32,314 nucleotides of DNA from Methylococcaceae bacterium (GCA_013141375.1 JABFRC010000208.1:1-32314); one strand, 5' to 3'. Positions 6,436-15,923 are shown, counted from the first letter of the stretch. Notes: generated by a model from the letters alone, not told the origin. Made by a program: numbers and translations.

Positions 6436-9396
6436 ATGCAACGCCGCTTATTTTTGGTTTTTTTACCTACGCTGTATACAGCGATCGATTCTGCTTCGGC
6501 AAATGATTCAGCATGGAATTGCCAACAGAGTAAAGATGGCAAAGAGTGGGTGTGCACGGGGGAGGCAAAAACGCCTGAACAAGCCTCTGAAACTACACCT
6601 TCTGTTAAACCGGAGCCGGCAAAGCAAGCTACACCCGCTCCGATCGAAGCAGCCAAGCCGACTTCGCCAGTAATTGAAGAGCCAAAATCAGCTGAGGAAA
6701 TAGAATCTCCAAAAGCTGATCCAAAAGAAGTTATCGTTACTGACTCTGTGCCGGATAAATCTAATAAGACAGAGTCGAAAACGGCGATAGAAAAGCAAAA
6801 TATAATCGAGCAAGCTGCGCCAACAGTTGACACTACCATAGTCGCTCCTAATGCAAAGCCCGAAATCCTAGGTACTAAAAAAGTGCTTCCTAAAGTTGAC
6901 AGTGAGCGCCCAGGTTGGGCTTGCGGCGCAGGTGATGATAAAAACTGGGACTGTAAATTGGTCGGTGCTGATCCTAAAGGCGAACCAAGACCTCTTGAAA
7001 CCGTAGAGTCTTCATCCAACTTAGGCTTTTTGGAACCCGCGTTTGATCACAAGCAAGAGCAGGTTTTTAGCACTCTGAGCTCCCAATTAAAATATGACCC
7101 CTGGCAAAACTGCATGTCGCCAGGGAAAAGTACTCCGGTTTATATTTCGGGCAAAGATTTAAGAGAAGTCACACCTTTAGATGTCAAATCGGATTATGGC
7201 GAAGTATTTGATAATGAAATAAGTAGTTATTTCGGTAACGTTGAAGTGACGCGTGCGGATCAACGCTCTTTATCGAACGCAGCCAGTTATGATTCAGTTT
7301 CAGATACCCTGGATTTGCAAGGTAATGTTTATTACAGCGAAGATGAATTGGCGTTGTACAGTGAGGCGGCGACATTAAAGCTGGCTTCAGATCAAGCCAA
7401 ATTACGTGATGTAATGTTTATTTCCCCGAGTGCGCCATTGCGAGGGCGCTCTAAGGCGGTATATCGTGAAAATAAATCCTTGTCGCGTTATAAAGACGTC
7501 GCTTTCACCAGTTGCCGTCCTGGCAATCAAGATTGGGTGATGCATGCTTCCGAGTTGAAAATTAACAAAGCCAATGGCACAGGCGCAACCAAGAATGCCT
7601 GGCTTGAATTCAAGGGTGTGCCCGTGTTTTATACACCGTATATGTCCTTTCCTACTGACAAAAGAAGGCTTTCCGGCTTTCTGTCGCCAAGTCCTGGCTA
7701 CACTCAACGCAGTGGCTTTAACCTTTCTGTCCCTTATTATTGGAATATCGCGCCCAATTACGATGCCACTTTAAAGGCGCGTTATTTTTCTTCGCGTGGT
7801 GTGGTGTTGGGCGGCAATATGCGCTACTTGACGGAAATGTCCAACGGTATGACCAGTTTGGAGTTTATGCCTGACGACAGTATTCGCAATAAGAGTCGAT
7901 ATGTAGCATCCATCAAAAACCTGACTCAATTCACACCGACTATCAGTTCAAATATGGATTTGAACTATGTCTCCGATAAAAACTATTTTGCTGAATTAGG
8001 TAATGCTCTGAGCATTCCCAATTTCAGTTATTTGAAAAGTCAGGCAGACATTGGCTATAGAACCGAGCCGGTATCCTTGGTTGCACGGGTTGAAAATTAC
8101 CAATCTATCGATAAGGCAATCACCAAAGAACGATTACCTTACCGAAAGCTGCCGCAAATCAGTTTGAATTTGAATCATGATTTTGAGTCCATGCCGCTGA
8201 ATACTGCGCTGGGCAGCGAGTACGTCTGGTTTCAGCATAATTATCGGGTTAATGGCCAGCGTATGAACGTCAAGCCGTCAGTCAGTTTCCCATTCCAAAC
8301 GGCCAGTGCATTTTTAACGCCTAAATTATCACTGCAGCACACTGAATATCTACTAAGCAACCAAGATGCCCCAGGCCTGACTCCGGGTATTAGTAATCGC
8401 CAGTATCTGCAAAATGATGGAACCTATGGCAGCAGAACCTCCGATACTATTTCTCGTACCTTGCCGATTTTATCTGCAGATAGCGGATTGTATTTCGAAC
8501 GAGATCTTGAGTTGGGCAATAGTGCTTATTTGCATACCGTGGAACCGCGGCTGTTTTATTTATATATCCCCAAAGTTGACCAACAAGATATTCCTATCTT
8601 TGACACGGCATTGTATGACTTTGGATATAACAGCTTATTCAGAGAAAACCGTTTCAGTGGTAGTGATCGGGTACAGGATGCCAATCAGATGACTACCGCC
8701 GTATCATCACGCTTAGTGGATAGCAAAACCGGTAGAGAAAAGCTCAAGCTGAGTGTTGGCGAGATTTTTTATTTTCGCGATCGTGATGTCAACTTGCCAG
8801 GTTACCCCAGAGAAACCAATCGCTTATCTAATTTGGTGACTGACTTAAATGCAGGATTGACGGATCATGTTTCCGTCGAAACGGGCGTGCAATGGAATCC
8901 CAATACCAATAATCTGGATAGACATCGGGTGATGTTTCATTACCTGAGTGAGCCGGGTTCCATTTTCAATATTGGTTATCGCTATAGAAAAAACACCATC
9001 AATCCGAACGCGATCAGTATTGCTAATCCGTTAACCCTGAAAAATAACGAAATAAAACAAACGGACATGTCCTTCCACTGGCCATTATTCGACAACTGGT
9101 ATGCAGTCGGGCGCTGGCAATATTCATTGCTCTACAAATCGACGCAAGAGAGCTTTTTGGGCTTGGAAAAAGAAAATTGTTGCTGGAAATTTAGTATCGT
9201 TGGTCGACGTTATATTAACAACGCTAATATAATTTCTACGGGGACCACGACGAATAGTTTGCTGGGTGATGTTCAGGGTGTGAGCCAAACGGGTGTATTT
9301 TTCCAGATAGAACTAAAAGGCTTAAGTGGCTTCGGAGACAATCTTGAGCAGTTCTTCGAACAAAATATTTCCGGCTATCGGAAATCTGAACAATGA
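6436..9396 (+). CDS. lptD: LPS-assembly outer-membrane protein LptD
   Basis: Outer-membrane beta-barrel that, with LptE, inserts lipopolysaccharide into the outer leaflet. At 986 residues it is longer than E. coli LptD (784). A signal peptide spans about residues 1-22, then come about 200 residues rich in Pro, Lys, Glu and Ala. The jellyroll follows, then the barrel with YTPYMSFPTDKRRLSGFLSP and the terminal IELKGLSGFG. The disulfide cysteines of the E. coli protein have counterparts at Cys226, Cys360 and Cys915-Cys916 (ENCCWK). The N-terminal extension contains two W-x-C...W-x-C units (27-40 and 161-173). The stop overlaps surA by four bases. There is no obvious Shine-Dalgarno at the chosen ATG. 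Confidence 0.95.
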   Translation: MQRRLFLVFLPTLYTAIDSASANDSAWNCQQSKDGKEWVCTGEAKTPEQASETTPSVKPEPAKQATPAPIEAAKPTSPVIEEPKSAEEIESPKADPKEVIVTDSVPDKSNKTESKTAIEKQNIIEQAAPTVDTTIVAPNAKPEILGTKKVLPKVDSERPGWACGAGDDKNWDCKLVGADPKGEPRPLETVESSSNLGFLEPAFDHKQEQVFSTLSSQLKYDPWQNCMSPGKSTPVYISGKDLREVTPLDVKSDYGEVFDNEISSYFGNVEVTRADQRSLSNAASYDSVSDTLDLQGNVYYSEDELALYSEAATLKLASDQAKLRDVMFISPSAPLRGRSKAVYRENKSLSRYKDVAFTSCRPGNQDWVMHASELKINKANGTGATKNAWLEFKGVPVFYTPYMSFPTDKRRLSGFLSPSPGYTQRSGFNLSVPYYWNIAPNYDATLKARYFSSRGVVLGGNMRYLTEMSNGMTSLEFMPDDSIRNKSRYVASIKNLTQFTPTISSNMDLNYVSDKNYFAELGNALSIPNFSYLKSQADIGYRTEPVSLVARVENYQSIDKAITKERLPYRKLPQISLNLNHDFESMPLNTALGSEYVWFQHNYRVNGQRMNVKPSVSFPFQTASAFLTPKLSLQHTEYLLSNQDAPGLTPGISNRQYLQNDGTYGSRTSDTISRTLPILSADSGLYFERDLELGNSAYLHTVEPRLFYLYIPKVDQQDIPIFDTALYDFGYNSLFRENRFSGSDRVQDANQMTTAVSSRLVDSKTGREKLKLSVGEIFYFRDRDVNLPGYPRETNRLSNLVTDLNAGLTDHVSVETGVQWNPNTNNLDRHRVMFHYLSEPGSIFNIGYRYRKNTINPNAISIANPLTLKNNEIKQTDMSFHWPLFDNWYAVGRWQYSLLYKSTQESFLGLEKENCCWKFSIVGRRYINNANIISTGTTTNSLLGDVQGVSQTGVFFQIELKGLSGFGDNLEQFFEQNISGYRKSEQ

Positions 9397-10685
9397 GTAA
9401 ATTAAGCACTATGAAAAAAGTTATTACCTGTTTGCTATTGCTGTTTAGTTGGCAGCTTCATGCTCAAGTGTTGGATGCCATCGTTGCGGTGGTAGAGGAT
9501 GATGTCATTCTCGAACGCGAACTTCAGGATGAGGTGTTGTCCGTCGTTCAACGCATTCAAGCCAGTAAGTCCGAAATTCCGCCCAATTACATACTGCGTA
9601 AACAAGTGCTGGAAAAACTGATTATTGATAAATTGCAGCGTCAGTTAGCTGAAAAAGCGGGTATCAATGTCAGTGAAGAAGCCCTGAATGGGTCGGTTGC
9701 TGACATTGCACAGAGAAACAACATGAATGTCGAACAATTCCGGGAAGAGTTGACCCGACAAGGTATGGACTACCCCACTTTTTTGAATAACATTCGCAAT
9801 GAAATCATTATCAATCAGTTACGTGGTCGCGAAATTGGTGGCCGTATCAAGGTGACGGATCGTGAAGTCGATCATTATCTGGAAACCCAAGACAAATTGG
9901 GTGACGCCTCCATTCAATACCATTTGGGTCATATTCTGGTTGCAGTAAAAGAAGGTGCATCAGCATCTGAGATTCAAAAAGCGCAAGCCAAGGCCGATGA
10001 AATTGTGATTAAGCTTCGTAGTGGTCAAGATTTCACGCAAACAGCGATGTCTCAGTCCGATGATGCCAATGCCTTAAAAGGCGGCGATCTGGGTTGGCGC
10101 ACCATGAGTGAAATGCCTACCTTGTTTGTGAGCGAAGCCAGCAACATGAAGCAAGGTGATATCGCGGGACCAATCCGCAGCCCAAGTGGCTTTCATATCA
10201 TTAAAATGCTCGAGACTAAAGGCACTGGACAGCACACGATTGTTAAAACCAAAGTCAGGCATATTTTAATAAAAACCAATGAGCTCGTGGATGATGCCGA
10301 GGCAAAGAATCGATTACTGAATTTAAAACGACGTATTGCTGACGGTGATGATTTTGCGACACTCGCTCGTACGCATTCCGATGATAAAGGTTCGGCAATT
10401 AAAGGCGGCTCACTTGATTGGGTGGGGCCTAGTGATTTGGTGAAGCCTTTTGAAGATGCGATGACCAAATTGGCAATTAACGAACTCAGTGAACCGGTAC
10501 AAACCCAATTTGGCTGGCATCTTATTCAGGTTTTAGATCGTGAAAACAAGGATGACAGTAACGAATACCGAAAAAACCAGATTCGTGATGCCATTCGTAA
10601 ACGCAAAATTGAAGAAGAAACAGAGCTTTGGTTGCGCAAATTGCGTGATGAAGCATTTGTGGAAATTTACGAGGAAAGACTTTGA
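9393..10685 (+). CDS. surA: Periplasmic chaperone and peptidyl-prolyl isomerase SurA
   Basis: Escorts unfolded outer-membrane proteins, including LptD, across the periplasm. The 430 residues comprise a signal peptide (hydrophobic core about 10-20, cleavage after QLHA), an N-terminal chaperone module beginning LDAIVAVVEDDVILERE, two parvulin domains at about 174-277 (HLGHILVAV ... GFHIIKML) and 286-388 (VRHILIKT ... GWHLIQVLD), and a C-terminal helix. The ATG at 9393 overlaps the lptD stop; a second ATG at 9411 (MKKV) would give a more typical signal peptide and is the main alternative. Co-transcription with its client lptD is the standard arrangement. Confidence 0.95.
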   Translation: MSKLSTMKKVITCLLLLFSWQLHAQVLDAIVAVVEDDVILERELQDEVLSVVQRIQASKSEIPPNYILRKQVLEKLIIDKLQRQLAEKAGINVSEEALNGSVADIAQRNNMNVEQFREELTRQGMDYPTFLNNIRNEIIINQLRGREIGGRIKVTDREVDHYLETQDKLGDASIQYHLGHILVAVKEGASASEIQKAQAKADEIVIKLRSGQDFTQTAMSQSDDANALKGGDLGWRTMSEMPTLFVSEASNMKQGDIAGPIRSPSGFHIIKMLETKGTGQHTIVKTKVRHILIKTNELVDDAEAKNRLLNLKRRIADGDDFATLARTHSDDKGSAIKGGSLDWVGPSDLVKPFEDAMTKLAINELSEPVQTQFGWHLIQVLDRENKDDSNEYRKNQIRDAIRKRKIEEETELWLRKLRDEAFVEIYEERL

Positions 10686-10732
10686 TTTCTCAGGCGTTTA
10701 CTGAAAATACTCATCGTCCGGATTAGTTAGTC

Positions 10733-11278
10733 GTGGCACAACTACTTAAAAGCCGAATTGCGGAAATTATTCGAGGACAGGATATAGAATCCGACCGGGC
10801 GAAGGTTAACGCGTTGGCTGCTGAACTTGGCGTAAGCGTACTTGATTGTGCGGCTGCTTTATTGAATCTTTATCAGGTGAATTATGCCGATGAAGAAGTG
10901 TCGCTACCTTCTTTGAAGATAGCAACGCCGATTGCCTCAACCATCAAAATGGTGCGCTATCGCTTGAGTGTTGGCTTAAAGCACCTGATTACCTTGGATA
11001 TTCTGAAACAGGTGTTGGTTGAAGAATCCGGTGTAGATGTTAACAACATCAAAAATGTCAGTATTCGACACGACTATACCTTGCTTGAACTGCCTGATGC
11101 GATGCCGCCGGATATTTTTCAGCATTTAAAAACAGTCACAATCAATCAACACGAATTGGATATCAAAAGACTTAAGCCCCGCTATAAAAAGCGAGGCTAC
11201 CAGCGTAGACGCCTGCCTGTTTCCAACACTAATTCAGGCGAGTCGAAACCAGATAAAAGCCAGGATTTCGTTTTATAG
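10733..11278 (+). CDS. Stand-alone DbpA/CsdA-type RNA-binding domain protein (no helicase core)
   Basis: The 181-residue protein starts at GTG 10733; an in-frame stop at 10724-10726 rules out any extension. Residues about 1-50 (LLKSRIAEIIRGQDIE...VLDCAAALLNLYQ) resemble the helical dimerisation segment that follows the helicase core in DeaD/CsdA enzymes. Residues about 78-145 (MVRYRLSVGLKHLITLD ... IKRLK) match the DbpA RNA-recognition fold, with the IRHDYTLLELPDAMP strand. The tail is basic (RYKKRGYQRRR), as in CsdA. No DEAD, SAT or Walker motif is present. It may bind rRNA or mRNA by itself or modulate a helicase. It lies 47 bases after surA and is probably co-transcribed. Confidence 0.65.
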   Translation: MAQLLKSRIAEIIRGQDIESDRAKVNALAAELGVSVLDCAAALLNLYQVNYADEEVSLPSLKIATPIASTIKMVRYRLSVGLKHLITLDILKQVLVEESGVDVNNIKNVSIRHDYTLLELPDAMPPDIFQHLKTVTINQHELDIKRLKPRYKKRGYQRRRLPVSNTNSGESKPDKSQDFVL

Positions 11279-11295
11279 ATCAATTCGGCTTTATG

Positions 11296-11928
11296 TTAAT
11301 TATGCACATAGGGATTGCTGCGCATTTCCTCACCAAACGTGGACATAGCTCCATGGCCCGGTACAAATTGAATATCCTTGCCTAAGGGCCAGAGGTTTTG
11401 GCGAATAGAATCAATTAGTGTTTGGTGGTCGCCGCCTGGAAAATCGGTGCGGCCAATGGATCCTTTAAATAATACATCACCGACCAGTGCCAGTTTGGCT
11501 GAGCGATTGACGAACACCAGATGGCCTGGCGTGTGACCGGGGCAGTGAAAAACATCCAGCCTTTCATTGCCGAATTCGACAACATCGCCGTGATTAAGCC
11601 AGCGGGTAGGGGTAAATGCCGGGCAGTGGGGAAAGCTAAAATGCCGGGCCTGTTCGGGCAAGGCATTTAACCAAAAGTCGTCGCCTTGATGCGGCCCTAT
11701 GATGGGGAGATCGTAATGAGCGGCTAATGCGACTGAGCCACCGACATGATCCAAATGGCCATGCGTCAGTAAAATTGACTGCAGCGACACATTTTCTTGG
11801 GCAATGATTTTGATCAGCGCATCAGTATCCCCGCCCGGATCAACGATAACGGCTTGTTGAGTTTTTTCGCAAATCAGCAGCGAGCAATTTTGCTGATAAG
11901 ATGTCACCGGAATTATTCGATAGCGCAT
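11296..11928 (-). CDS. Metallo-beta-lactamase-fold hydrolase, glyoxalase II/YcbL-like
   Basis: Probable cytosolic thioester hydrolase (hydroxyacylglutathione hydrolase-like) with a binuclear metal site. The ligands are visible in order: THGHLDH at 55-61 (His56, His58, Asp60, His61), His132 in CPGHTPGH, Asp151 in VGDVLF, and His192 in VPGHG. The length of 210 residues matches YcbL (type III glyoxalase II) rather than GloB, which has an extra C-terminal helical domain of about 50 residues. It converges on the preceding gene with 17 bases between them. Substrate unproven. Confidence 0.85.
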   Translation of the reverse strand: MRYRIIPVTSYQQNCSLLICEKTQQAVIVDPGGDTDALIKIIAQENVSLQSILLTHGHLDHVGGSVALAAHYDLPIIGPHQGDDFWLNALPEQARHFSFPHCPAFTPTRWLNHGDVVEFGNERLDVFHCPGHTPGHLVFVNRSAKLALVGDVLFKGSIGRTDFPGGDHQTLIDSIRQNLWPLGKDIQFVPGHGAMSTFGEEMRSNPYVHN

Positions 11929-12007
11929 AGGGATTCGGGCAAAAATTCGATTCTAGCATCAAAGCCTATCAACCTAACGATCACTTTTATCAAACTATTC
12001 AAAACAC

Positions 12008-13159
12008 ATGACGGACATTCAATACATCAATACGCCGGAGCAACTGGATCAACTTTGCACGCAGATTAATAAAGAATCCTGGTTGGCGCTTGATACCGAG
12101 TTTCTTCGAGAAAAGACGTATTACCCAAAGTTTTGCCTGCTGCAAATTGCGACACCCGAGTGGGTTGCTTGTGTTGATCCGATTGCCTTGCCAAATCTTG
12201 ATAATCTTTTTGCCGCTATTTACAACCCGGCAATTGTCAAAGTGTTCCATTCTTGTCGGCAGGATCTGGAAATTTTTTATCAGCTGACCGGCAAGTTACC
12301 CACACCGATATTTGATACCCAAATTGCAGCACCATTGCTGGGCTTTCAGGAAAACCCCGGTTACGCGATGTTGGTGTCCAGTCTGTTGAACATTAATTTG
12401 GATAAAGCCCATACCCGTGCCGATTGGAGCAAGCGGCCGTTATCCCAAGGGGAAATTGCTTATGCTGCGGATGATGTTGTTTATCTGTGCAAGATTTATC
12501 AACTGATGCAGAAAAAACTGGCTGAGCTGGGGCGGAGTGAATGGCTGAAAAGTGACTTTGCAGAGCTCGAAAATCCAGAGCTTTATCAAGTGCGCCCGGA
12601 AAATGCCTGGTTAAAAATAAAGGGCAAAAACAAGCTGACCGGAAAGCAGTTGTCGATTATTCAAGCCTTGTCCGAATGGCGCGAAAAAGCCGCTCAGGCT
12701 GAAGATCATCCCAAAAGCTGGTTGTTGCGTGATGAAATGCTCTTCGATATCGCCAAATTACAACCGGAAACTGTGACCGATCTGGGCAATATCCGCGGAT
12801 TTAACGAACGCGTTAAAAATCGCTATGGACGCGAGCTGTGTCAATTGATTACCGCTGCCAAAAATCGCCCACCGATTCCATTGAATGACAAAGGTCGCTC
12901 ACTCAAGAAGAGCCAGCATCAGGAAGCAATTCTGGATATTCTGACGGCCTGGGTTAGAGTGCGGGCAGAAGAAAATGCGTTGAATCCTGTCATTCTGGCT
13001 ACCCGCAAGGATTTGGAAGAATTATTATTAGGTAGTGAGGATTGTAATTTGTTGCACGGTTGGCGTTATGCAATGGCCGGCCGTGAACTGGTCGGCTTGC
13101 TAAAAGGCGAGCTATTACTGGAGATTGCGGCAGATAAGCTGGCGATTATTGAGAAATAA
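12008..13159 (+). CDS. rnd: Ribonuclease D
   Basis: 3'-5' exoribonuclease that trims tRNA and other stable-RNA precursors. The 383-residue protein has the DEDDy exonuclease signature: Asp29 and Glu31 in ALDTEFLREKTYYP, Asp86 in FHSCRQDLE, and Tyr152 with the Asp155/Asp156 pair in AYAADDVVYL. Two HRDC-type helical domains follow (about 205-285 and 300-375), matching E. coli RNase D in size. It diverges from the metallo-hydrolase gene and is followed 33 bases later by the permease. Confidence 0.94.
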   Translation: MTDIQYINTPEQLDQLCTQINKESWLALDTEFLREKTYYPKFCLLQIATPEWVACVDPIALPNLDNLFAAIYNPAIVKVFHSCRQDLEIFYQLTGKLPTPIFDTQIAAPLLGFQENPGYAMLVSSLLNINLDKAHTRADWSKRPLSQGEIAYAADDVVYLCKIYQLMQKKLAELGRSEWLKSDFAELENPELYQVRPENAWLKIKGKNKLTGKQLSIIQALSEWREKAAQAEDHPKSWLLRDEMLFDIAKLQPETVTDLGNIRGFNERVKNRYGRELCQLITAAKNRPPIPLNDKGRSLKKSQHQEAILDILTAWVRVRAEENALNPVILATRKDLEELLLGSEDCNLLHGWRYAMAGRELVGLLKGELLLEIAADKLAIIEK

Positions 13160-13192
13160 TTCCAAATAAATCGGCCTCACGGCCCCAATGTC

Positions 13193-13969
13193 ATGGATGA
13201 TTTATCTTTACTGACGCTTGCTTGGTTATTTCTGTTGGCGCTGGTGGCCGGGATCATTGATGCGATGGCCGGAGGTGGGGGCTTATTAACCGTTCCCGGA
13301 CTGATGGCGACCGGGCTTGATCCGGTCGCCGTTTTTGCAACCAACAAATTACAAGGCACTTTTGGCTCTTTAAGCGCTACAGTGCATTTCTGGCGTAAGG
13401 GCAAGATAAAATTCCGGGAGCATTTATGGCCGGCGACGTTGGCTTTTCTGGGATCGATAGGTGGTGCCTTCAGTCTCAGCTATATCGAGCCGGAGCTGCT
13501 GAAATTTATTGTGCCTTTTATGCTGATTGCGATTGCACTCTGGGTATTATTCAGCCCAACACTTGGCGCCTTACCCAGGAATGCCAGAATTTCGCATACC
13601 GTTTGTGCGCTCACGTTTATTCCTGCAATTGGCTATTACGACGGATTTTTTGGCCCTGGCACCGGTACTTTTTTTGCGATGGGCTTGGTCAGTTTGCTGG
13701 GACTAACCCTCAATGAAGCCACCGTTCGCGCCAAAATTTATAATTTGGCCAGCAACCTTGGGGCTTTGTCGTTTTTCCTGTTTTCCGGACACATTGTCTG
13801 GATTTACGGTGGTGTCATGCTGGTCGGCATGATTATCGGCGGCAACCTCGGTGCCCGGCTTATTCTTAAACATGGATCAAAGCTTATTAAGCCAGTGTTG
13901 GTAAGCATGTCGCTGGCAATGAGTGTCAAGTTATTGTGGCAACAAGCAGCTGTCCATTTTGATAATTAA
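13193..13969 (+). CDS. TSUP (TauE/SafE, YfcA-like) membrane permease
   Basis: Inner-membrane transporter of the sulfite exporter TauE/SafE superfamily, 258 residues with seven to eight membrane segments. The family's two related halves are visible: AGIIDAMAGGGGLLTVPGL near residue 20, and the matching GYYDGFFGPGTGTFFAMGL near 146. The FATNKLQGTFGSL segment is typical of the YfcA branch. The ATG at 13193 gives the conserved start; another ATG at 13188 is out of frame. The substrate (sulfite, sulfoacetate, another organic anion) cannot be deduced. It ends two bases from the convergent acetyltransferase gene. Confidence 0.88.
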   Translation: MDDLSLLTLAWLFLLALVAGIIDAMAGGGGLLTVPGLMATGLDPVAVFATNKLQGTFGSLSATVHFWRKGKIKFREHLWPATLAFLGSIGGAFSLSYIEPELLKFIVPFMLIAIALWVLFSPTLGALPRNARISHTVCALTFIPAIGYYDGFFGPGTGTFFAMGLVSLLGLTLNEATVRAKIYNLASNLGALSFFLFSGHIVWIYGGVMLVGMIIGGNLGARLILKHGSKLIKPVLVSMSLAMSVKLLWQQAAVHFDN

Positions 13970-13971
13970 AA

Positions 13972-14742
13972 CTAGCTACCAATATCCAATCCAAAGTGGT
14001 TCTCTAGAATAGAGGCGCGCTGATCAGACGCTATCGTTTCTATTGTCACTTCTCCTTTACTGATCGTTTTTAGTGTATCCCCTAACAGAATCTTTTTGCC
14101 GTCGGCATTGTGGATGAGTACCAATAGTTTTTGAACAAAAATCGCGTCCGGGTGCGTGGAATTGAGGTAGTTGGCCGGCATAAAATCAATCCATTCCTGC
14201 TCGGAGAGATTGAACGCAAATTGATTGGTCCAATCCCCGTCGACGAATGCCTTAAGCAGGTATTCGTGTTCAGTGATTTTACTCAGCATGAATAAGTCAT
14301 GATCCTGTCTGATTTCAATATCCAGCTGGCATAATGCAATCGGCGCCCGTATGCCGTAACTGCCAAAGCCCAAGTCGCACAACCATTTCTCGTTATCAAT
14401 GGTCAGCACAATTGCCATGTGCGTTTTTGGCCGTTTGACCGGGTAAAACATAGGACGGGCGGCTACAAACTGATAGCTAACGCCCAGTGCTTCAAGAGCC
14501 ATTGCAAAAAGCCCGTTGACTTCATAACAGTAGCCGCCACGTTTACGGTTGATGATTTTGTCGACGATTTCTTCAGGCACCAAAGAGACAATCTTTCCAG
14601 CCTGAACATCCAGGTTTTCGAAGGGCACCGTAAACAACTGGCTGCGCATTATTTCGGCAAGGGTTGCGATATCAGCTTTGGCATCACGGTGGAAACCGAT
14701 GCGGTTTAAATAGCTTTGTAGTGAGAAATTATCAGCTTTCAT
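13972..14742 (-). CDS. Arylamine N-acetyltransferase
   Basis: Transfers acetyl from acetyl-CoA to arylamines, hydrazines or related acceptors through a cysteine thioester. The 256-residue protein has the complete catalytic triad: Cys72 in RGGYCYEVNGLF, His108 in KTHMAIVL and Asp123 in CDLGFGSYG. The PFENLDV segment near residue 40 is also diagnostic of NATs. Some bacterial homologues act in polyketide chain release, but no such cluster is nearby, so a xenobiotic or endogenous amine substrate is equally possible. Confidence 0.93.
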   Translation of the reverse strand: MKADNFSLQSYLNRIGFHRDAKADIATLAEIMRSQLFTVPFENLDVQAGKIVSLVPEEIVDKIINRKRGGYCYEVNGLFAMALEALGVSYQFVAARPMFYPVKRPKTHMAIVLTIDNEKWLCDLGFGSYGIRAPIALCQLDIEIRQDHDLFMLSKITEHEYLLKAFVDGDWTNQFAFNLSEQEWIDFMPANYLNSTHPDAIFVQKLLVLIHNADGKKILLGDTLKTISKGEVTIETIASDQRASILENHFGLDIGS

Positions 14743-14866
14743 TGTGAGTGTATTTTTGGGTAAGTAAGGTTAATAATGATAGGCAAGCAGCTGGCAATGA
14801 ATATCAAAAGCTTATTTGTTTGCATGTCGAGTATTATCTTGTTTTATTTGAATAATGGGGATGTTA

Positions 14867-15232
14867 ATGAACTGGTATCTTGAAGCATTAAGAAAATTTA
14901 CTGATTTTAATGGTCGGGCAAGCCGTCAGGAATATTGGTATTTTGTTTTGTTCAATATTCTAATCAGTCTGGGGTTGGGGCTTGTGGATAGGGTGACGGG
15001 AAGTTTTGATCCAATGTCAGGTGTGGGCTTGTTGGGAGGCCTTTATGGCTTAGCCATCTTGCTTCCGGGATTGGCTGTTTCTATCAGAAGATTGCATGAT
15101 ACTGATCGAAGCGGTTGGTGGGTTTTGTTGCCACTGATTCCCATTATTGGCGGCCTAATCTTCTTGTACTTTTTGGTACTCGACAGTAGTCAAGGCAGAA
15201 ATGCATACGGGGAATCTCCGAAGTCGTTTTAG
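14867..15232 (+). CDS. DUF805 inner-membrane protein
   Basis: The 121-residue membrane protein starts at ATG 14867, with GGGG at 14857-14860 as ribosome-binding site; a start four codons earlier is possible but has poorer support. DUF805 hallmarks: N-terminal FNGRASRQEYWYFVLFN, the central SIRRLHDTDRSGWW, and a C-terminal DSSQGRNAYGESP. Three to four hydrophobic segments are present. The family's function is not established. It precedes the lemA operon by 73 bases and may be co-transcribed. Confidence 0.88.
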   Translation: MNWYLEALRKFTDFNGRASRQEYWYFVLFNILISLGLGLVDRVTGSFDPMSGVGLLGGLYGLAILLPGLAVSIRRLHDTDRSGWWVLLPLIPIIGGLIFLYFLVLDSSQGRNAYGESPKSF

Positions 15233-15305
15233 CGGGATTAAGAAGTTTGCAAAATCTCTCCCTCTGGCTTACATCATCAATCCATTTTTTAGCAAAGGAA
15301 TCATC

Positions 15306-15911
15306 ATGTTTAAACGGCTATTAACGGTTTTATTGGTCACCAGCTTGACTGGTTGCGGTTACAACACCTTGCAATCCGGTGATGAAAATATCAAGGCGTC
15401 ATGGTCTGAAGTATTAAATCAATATCAGCGTCGCGCAGATTTGGTGCCGAATCTGGTGAATGTGGTAAAGGGTTACGCCGCACACGAAAAAGATGTTCTC
15501 ACCCAAGTGACAGAAGCGCGTGCCAGAGTTGGGTCAATTCAGGCCTCCCCGGAATTGGTCAATGACGAAGAAGCCTTCCAAAAATTCATTGCCGCTCAAG
15601 GGCAAATGACCAGTGCCATCTCACGTTTGTTAGCGGTGGCGGAAAACTATCCACAGCTTAAAGCCGACGGCCTGTTTCGCGATTTACAAGCGCAACTCGA
15701 AGGTACTGAAAACCGCATTACCGTGGCCCGCAATCGCTATATCGACACGGTAAAAGAATACAACATCACCGTCCGGTCCTTTCCAAGTAACCTGACAGCA
15801 ATGGCGTTCGGTATCAAGACCAAACCTAATTTTACGGTGGAAAATGAACAAGCTATTGCCCAGCCGCCCAAAGTTGACTTTAGTGCGCCAGCTCCGGCAC
15901 CTGCACAGTAA
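15306..15911 (+). CDS. lemA: LemA-family lipoprotein
   Basis: Envelope protein of the LemA family, 201 residues from the ATG at 15306 (AAAGGA at 15295-15300). An upstream extension of the frame is not convincing. A lipoprotein signal ends in the lipobox LTGC with Cys17. The body is a long helical hairpin: NQYQRRADLVPNLVNVVKGY is the family signature, and AENYPQLKAD and RNRYIDTVKEYN also fit. First gene of a lemA-TPM-TPM set, widespread in bacteria and poorly understood; membrane stress or protein quality control is proposed for some members. Confidence 0.9.
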   Translation: MFKRLLTVLLVTSLTGCGYNTLQSGDENIKASWSEVLNQYQRRADLVPNLVNVVKGYAAHEKDVLTQVTEARARVGSIQASPELVNDEEAFQKFIAAQGQMTSAISRLLAVAENYPQLKADGLFRDLQAQLEGTENRITVARNRYIDTVKEYNITVRSFPSNLTAMAFGIKTKPNFTVENEQAIAQPPKVDFSAPAPAPAQ

Positions 15912-15923
15912 ACATCATTAGAT

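Noticed and set aside
6408-7019. 203-codon minus-strand frame opposite the start of lptD
   Set aside because: It is the antisense of the repetitive Pro/Lys/Ala/Glu coding region of lptD, which produces a long Ser/Gly/Ala-rich frame by composition.
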